Source of the DNA: an uncultured Bacteroides sp.
GTDB lineage: Bacteria > Bacteroidota > Bacteroidia > Bacteroidales > Bacteroidaceae
Direction of reading: 5' to 3'
Assembly: GCA_944322285.1 (NCBI GenBank)
Contig: CALUOR010000010.1
Span: 25,614-89,613 of the forward strand
DNA length: 64,000 bases
In this document: in pieces, positions 60,614-64,000 of the stretch
Layout: each line of letters starts with the position of its first letter
Numbering within the stretch: the stretch's first letter is position 1
Notes under the pieces: model-generated
The model's database searches: none
What the model was told of the DNA's origin: nothing
The model's input: the letters and a program-made list of their open reading frames with translations, nothing else
Made by a program: the position numbers and the translations under genes

Positions 60614-60761
60614 ATTGCTGTTGTTTTTAAGTTACTATCGTAGTAGGGCGCGGGGAATCGAACCCCGCCGCAAACAACCAGTGCCCCGCGTGTCTTTCCA
60701 CGCCGTCCGACCGTCTCTTTTCACGCCTTCCGGTCTGTCAGCCTCTGGGTTATCCTTCAAT
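60614..60761 (-). ncRNA. Structured untranslated stretch with a tRNA T-arm-like hairpin
   Basis: Between two early genes. On the minus strand it shows GACCG...CGGTC, GCGTG-GAAAGA-CACGC and GCGGGG-TTCGATT-CCCCGC (60656-60674), the last a perfect T-arm mimic. No acceptor stem pairs with the 3' side, so it is not a normal tRNA. Confidence 0.4.
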
Positions 60762-61154
60762 CTACTTACCCTGTTCGTCAATCATCGAAAGAATACACTT
60801 CCGGTCTTCGTCCCAAAGAGGAAGCCCCAACTCAATGGTCCGCTTTACCACATCCATTTCTCCGACCAGCTTCACCGCCTGGTTCCGGAAGTCCGTATCG
60901 TCATGGGCATGTGCCTTTCCTATCAGGAAGTCGGCCAATTCGTTGATGACGTTCTCTTGTCGATCGCACTTCATCTTATAGTTCAACACCCGCACATGAA
61001 CCTCGCGGGTAATCCGGCTTTCCCCATGCTTTTTATATTCCTTGCAAAATGCGTCTTTGTCCATTGATGTATTCATATACACGGCGTGGATGTAATCGAA
61101 CTCCTCCGCTGTCGGGGTGATACCGGTTCTTTCTTCGAATTCTTTCTGTGTCAT
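60762..61154 (-). CDS. First gene of the early operon, hypothetical
   Basis: 130 residues. TQKEFEERTGITPTAEEFDY, then DKDAFCKEYKKHGESRITRE and a helical middle. Directly behind the early promoter, so expressed first after induction. Similar proteins occur in other Bacteroidales prophages by my recollection; function unknown. Confidence 0.75.
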   Translation of the reverse strand: MTQKEFEERTGITPTAEEFDYIHAVYMNTSMDKDAFCKEYKKHGESRITREVHVRVLNYKMKCDRQENVINELADFLIGKAHAHDDTDFRNQAVKLVGEMDVVKRTIELGLPLWDEDRKCILSMIDEQGK

Positions 61155-61210
61155 ATCTTCGCTATTTTTAAGTTTTACATCTAATATTCGCTAATCTCGC
61201 CGCTTTTCAC

Positions 61211-61274
61211 TATATTTGGCGGCTGTTCCGTACTGAACACGGTGCAAATATAGGTCAAACTTTTAACCTACAAA
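61211..61274. promoter_or_regulatory. Face-to-face promoters of the immunity region
   Basis: Rightward -7 box TATATTTG at 61211-61218. Leftward early promoter: TTTG (61274-61271), 18 bp, TATATTTG (61252-61245). The two -7 boxes face each other 26 bp apart. CCGT-ACTGAAC-ACGG (61228-61242) and AGGT...ACCT (61253-61270) palindromes lie between or beside them as possible repressor sites. Confidence 0.6.
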
Positions 61275-61280
61275 AATTTT

Positions 61281-61967
61281 ATGGAGGAAATTTCGACTAT
61301 AAAGGGCAGAATTTTATCTTTTTTAGGTTCTGAGGGCATAAAAAAGAGTGATTTCTATCAAGCTACAGGGCTATCTGATAGTAATTTCAAAGGTAAGAAC
61401 CGCCTTAGTCAGCCAGGCGGGGATATGATAGTTAAAATCTTAACCGCATATCCCAACCTGTCAGCAGACTGGCTCATTATGGGCAAAGGCAATATGCTTA
61501 ATGTTGACGCTTCCTCCGTTATTCGAGCGCAAAGACAACAGGAATCGGCATGCCCAGTTCCCCAAGATAATAAAGAAGGTATTCCGCTTTTGCCTCTCAG
61601 CGCGATGGCCGGCGCATTTACCGGTGAGGCTTCCGTTATGGAATACGAATGCGAACGCTATGTCATCCCGGCATTCAAAGGCGCGGACTTCCTTATCCAA
61701 GTCAAAGGGGATTCGATGCAGCCCACCTATTATTCGGGCGATCTTGTGGCCTGCCAGCGTGTTCCGCTCAGCGACCTGTTTTTCCAGTGGAACAAAACCT
61801 ACGTGCTCGACACTGTTCAAGGTCCTCTAATCAAACGTGTGCGCCGGGGTTCTGACGACGACCACCTCCTTATCGTTTCAGACAATGCGGACTATGAACC
61901 CTTCGAACTTTCGAGGGATCAATTCTATGGCGTAGCGCTGGTGCGTGGATTGGTGCGCCTCGAATGA
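61281..61967 (+). CDS. LexA/CI-like phage repressor
   Basis: 228 residues. N-terminal HTH (KSDFYQATGLSDSNFKGKN), linker about 75-100, C-terminal S24 peptidase. Cleavage site Ala110-Gly111 in SAMAGAFTG, nucleophile Ser145 in VKGDSMQPTYYSGD, general base Lys185 in PLIKRV. It should repress the early operon and be cut when RecA is activated, unlike Mu's own repressor, implying SOS-type induction. Confidence 0.92.
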   Translation: MEEISTIKGRILSFLGSEGIKKSDFYQATGLSDSNFKGKNRLSQPGGDMIVKILTAYPNLSADWLIMGKGNMLNVDASSVIRAQRQQESACPVPQDNKEGIPLLPLSAMAGAFTGEASVMEYECERYVIPAFKGADFLIQVKGDSMQPTYYSGDLVACQRVPLSDLFFQWNKTYVLDTVQGPLIKRVRRGSDDDHLLIVSDNADYEPFELSRDQFYGVALVRGLVRLE

Positions 61968-62356
61968 CACACAATACCACGCGGCACACCCCATCCGGGG
62001 CGAAATCACGGGCACACACGCAGCTTTCGCCCCGTTTAAGCGTGATTTTGTACGTAAGTAGCTGTAAATAAGGCGATAATTAGTCTACCCAACACCATTA
62101 TAACCTATTTATATAGTGGCTTTTTCTACCCACTTAAAAGCGTATTTCCGCCAAAAACGCGGCTTCGCAATCCGCTTTGTACCTATTTTCAAGCGTTCAA
62201 AACAAGGATTTTGTAACCCTTTTGTAACCCTTTTAACATACAGAAATGTAGCCCTTATAAGTAACCCTTTTTGTAACCGGATGGGCATAAAAATGGCCGC
62301 CGCAATGCTCCGGGAAGTAAGCACCACGACGGCCTAAACAGCAATATAACAGCTAC
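61968..62356. other. Non-coding interval with TTTTGTAACCC iterons
   Basis: After the repressor terminator, TTTTGTAACCC occurs twice in tandem (62209-62219, 62220-62230) and again as TTTTGTAACC near 62268. No convincing gene. Confidence 0.55.
61997..62036 (+). terminator. Terminator after the repressor gene
   Basis: GGGGCGAAA / TTTCGCCCC (61997-62005, 62025-62033) with a 19-nt loop, then GTTTAAG. The T-run is short. Confidence 0.55.
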
Positions 62357-62569
62357 TTAACGGTTGTCTCTGATAAGATGGGACACCACAATCCGGGCAC
62401 GCTTCGTCATCTTAACGCTTCCATCCTCCATTTTGGCGTGCAGGAGCGTGCTTTTCTTGATGCCGATGCGGTCCTCATCCAGCGTTTCAAACACCGCCGA
62501 GAGGCTTCCGAAATAGAAGTCCTTCTTCTCGAAAATCAGGTGCACATGAACTACTTTTATTGGTCCCAT
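62357..62569 (-). CDS. Small protein at the right prophage end
   Basis: 70 residues. VVHVHLIFEKKDFYFGSLSA and RIGIKKSTLLHA; strand-rich with basic tail (KMTKRARIVVSHL). Similar short proteins are common in Bacteroidales mobile elements by my recollection. Unknown function; perhaps an HTH-less DNA-binding protein. Confidence 0.65.
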   Translation of the reverse strand: MGPIKVVHVHLIFEKKDFYFGSLSAVFETLDEDRIGIKKSTLLHAKMEDGSVKMTKRARIVVSHLIRDNR

Positions 62570-62936
62570 AATTGAATTATTTACGCTGCAAATATACTAA
62601 ATAACTCTTATATGGAAGTATTTAGTGCGAAATAAATTCATTTCCCGCCCAAAATCCTGCCCACAACAAAGCCGCCAGACCGTCGGCCTCAAATGGCGCG
62701 TTCTGACGGCTTTCAAATGCCATTCCAATAGAAGATAACAGGCGCAAGCCGAAAAGCCAACCAGCGTAAAGCAAATGCCCTCATTTTGCCCCTCCGGTGT
62801 AAGCCTGGAGTAAAGCAAAAGTAAATTTCGTTTTGAGTAGGCCTACAAGCCATGCGGTTCATAACTCTCTATTGTCCAGTCCGTTGCAGTCCGTTTCGGT
62901 TCACACCTATCTTTACGCTTCGTTCTGTGCCCCATA
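62570..62936. other. Right prophage end, non-coding
   Basis: No gene. The last 110 bp hold three inverted copies of the end motif and the first part shares CAAATGCCATTC with the left end. Confidence 0.6.
62826..62927 (-). other. Candidate transposase-binding sites at the right prophage end
   Basis: On the minus strand: CTCAAAACGAAA (62837-62826), TGAACCGAAACGG (62903-62891) and CAGAACGAAGCGT (62927-62915, 9 bp from the end). They match the left-end sites CAAAACGAAGCGTT in inverted orientation. Confidence 0.62.
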
Positions 62937-62941
62937 TTTAT
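62937..62941. repeat. Target-site duplication TTTAT, right copy
   Basis: Direct partner of 25510-25514. Reading resumes here in the original frame as F-I-K-T-S. Confidence 0.85.
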
Positions 62942-63908
62942 CAAGACGTCCGTTGTGACGGGAGGAGCATTGCTTGCTTCCACGGCGATACCGGGACGGG
63001 CGATGAATCTGTTGCAGGAGCAGGAGAATGATAACAAGTTTGCCAATGACGGTTTGTTAAAAGGCGTGTGCGACATCCATCTGCATTGCCGTCCAGATTC
63101 GCGGGAACGGTCGGTGGACGAATATGGCTTTATGAAAGACGCAATGGCGGCTGGCTACCGTGCCGTGATGTTCAAGTCCAACGATTTCAGTTGCCACGAC
63201 CGGGCGTATCTCATCCGTCAGGCATTGCCGAGCGCGGAGTGCTTCGGAAGTTTCTGCATGAACCGGGTGTATGGCGACAGGGTGAATGTGTTTGCAGCGC
63301 AAAAGGCGGTCAAGACGAGCGGAGGGCTGTGCCGCTGCATCTGGATGCCGACATTAGATGCTGCCTACCAATATCAAAGTGAAGGACGAAAAGAGAAAGG
63401 TATTCCGGTGCTGGATGATAACGGACAAGTCCTGCCGGAGGTGGTCAAGGTGATGGAGATATGTGCCGAGTCGGACATCATCTTTGCGACCGGACATTCT
63501 TCGCCGGACGAAAGTATCACGCTTGTCCGCAAGGCGCACGAAGTCGGCGTGAAGCGTATTGTCGTCACCCACGCCAATTCCTCCATCTGGACGATGACAA
63601 CCAACCAAATCAAACAGTGTATCGACCTTGGCGCATACATCGAATATTGCTACCTTCCTTGCCTTTGGGGAGCAGGGACTAAAATGCCCCAATACCAACG
63701 GCAAAGCATCGAAGACTTCACGGCATTTGTCCGTATCAATCCAGCACGGAGTTTTATCTCTACTGATTTAGGGCAGGCGGTGATGCCGCATCCCATTGAA
63801 GGCATGAGGGATTGTATCCTGAAACTACAAGCCATCGGAGTTTCCCAAAGCGACATAGACCTACTTGTGCGCAGCAATCCGGCATGGCTGATAGGTTTGG
63901 ATAAATAA
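62937..63908 (+). pseudogene. 3' part of the prophage-split gene: DUF6282-like Tat-exported protein
   Basis: About 323 codons intact after the junction. The rest of a Tat signal (KTSVVTGGALLASTAIPGRA) is followed by a TIM-barrel hydrolase-like domain: VCDIHLHCRPDSRER (metal-site HLH), YRAVMFKSNDFSCHDR, FATGHSSPDES and VVTHANSSIW. These His/Asp motifs fit DUF6282/amidohydrolase-like enzymes; the substrate is unknown. It has lost its start and promoter, although GTG 62955 could start a signal-less form. Precise phage excision would restore it. Confidence 0.88.
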
Positions 63909-63920
63909 AAAGGAAAAGGT

Positions 63921-64000
63921 ATGGACAGACGGGATTTTATCAAAAGCGGACTTCTTGCCGCAGCCGTGGGTGCAATGAGCGGCCCGAAAGCCATTGCGCA
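63921..64000 (+). CDS. Start of a second Tat-signal gene, cut by window edge
   Basis: Reads MDRRDFIKSGLLAAAVGAMS and continues to the edge. RRDF plus a hydrophobic stretch is a twin-arginine signal like that of the split gene 12 nt upstream, so both probably form one operon. Mature part not visible. Confidence 0.8.
   Translation, partial: MDRRDFIKSGLLAAAVGAMSGPKAIA

Larger units (their letters stand above)
25515..62936. mobile_element. Complete Mu-like transposable prophage with a diversity-generating retroelement
   Basis: About 37.4 kb, bounded by a target duplication inside a host gene. It encodes a MuA-type transposase and MuB-type ATPase, a Gam-like protein, Mu-order head and contractile-tail genes, an LexA-like repressor and a DGR. 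There is no tyrosine or serine integrase. Both ends carry inverted CAAAACGAA-type sites, consistent with transposase binding. No truncated phage gene was seen, so the element may be functional. Comparable DGR-bearing Mu-like phages (hankyphage group) are known from Bacteroides. Confidence 0.96.

Noticed and set aside
60640-60770. Functional tRNA gene
   Set aside because: Only the T-arm is convincing; no 7-bp acceptor stem can be formed and the middle loop has 6 nt.
62109-62337. Opposed 72-73 codon frames near the right prophage end
   Set aside because: Both frames run through the TTTTGTAACCC iterons and show no protein-like pattern.
25515-62936. Integration by a site-specific recombinase
   Set aside because: No tyrosine or serine integrase is present and the insertion shows only a 5-bp duplication with transposase genes, so att-type integration is not supported.

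Overview
The window reads as a chromosome segment of a gut Bacteroidales, most likely Bacteroides or a close relative. Promoters fit the Bacteroidetes pattern (TTTG, about 19 bp, TAnnTTTG), several of them near perfect. Host genes include a B12-dependent ribonucleotide reductase, a CBM20-type 4-alpha-glucanotransferase, a Nudix-regulator xylose operon and lipoproteins, all typical of that group.

Host DNA, 1-25514. The left edge holds the N-terminus of a lipoprotein. Then come a C1B cysteine peptidase, folB-malQ (4-nt overlap), nrdJ, a CPBP membrane protease, and an efflux operon (TolC, MacA-like adaptor, MacB-like ATPase, MacB-like permease) followed by a LytS/LytTR two-component pair. A GNAT/nitrilase fusion, a threonine aldolase, the Nudix regulator-xylB-xylA operon and fabD complete it. 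Intergenic DNA here carries nested palindromes and several clusters of short repeats with an exact 21-23 bp period.

Mobile element, 25515-62936. A complete Mu-like transposable prophage of about 37.4 kb splits a Tat-signal gene between codons 13 and 14, with the 5-bp target duplication TTTAT on both sides. Rightmost are a small conserved ORF and a LexA-like repressor. The leftward early operon holds several small genes, a MuA-type transposase, a MuB-type ATPase, a second ATPase, GemA-like and Gam-like proteins and zinc-ribbon proteins. A rightward packaging/head block (terminases, DUF1320, portal, MuF with a toxin-like C-terminus, gpG, tail terminator) diverges from a leftward block (protease/scaffold, capsid, endolysin, holin/spanin, contractile tail, baseplate, tail fibre).

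The leftward block ends in a diversity-generating retroelement (DGR). The fibre's C-terminal variable repeat differs from a 110-bp template repeat at 11 positions, every one an adenine of the template on the coding strand. A reverse transcriptase with a YCDD motif and an IGxxxSQ motif follows. The final leftward genes are a small HTH protein, a D12-class adenine methylase and a thymidylate-synthase-fold enzyme whose specificity residue is Asp, suggesting dCMP as substrate. They sit where Mu carries its mom modification gene. The whole resembles the DGR-bearing Mu-like phages of Bacteroides (the hankyphage group).

Host DNA, 62937-64000, holds the rest of the split gene (DUF6282-like) and the start of a second RRDF-signal gene.
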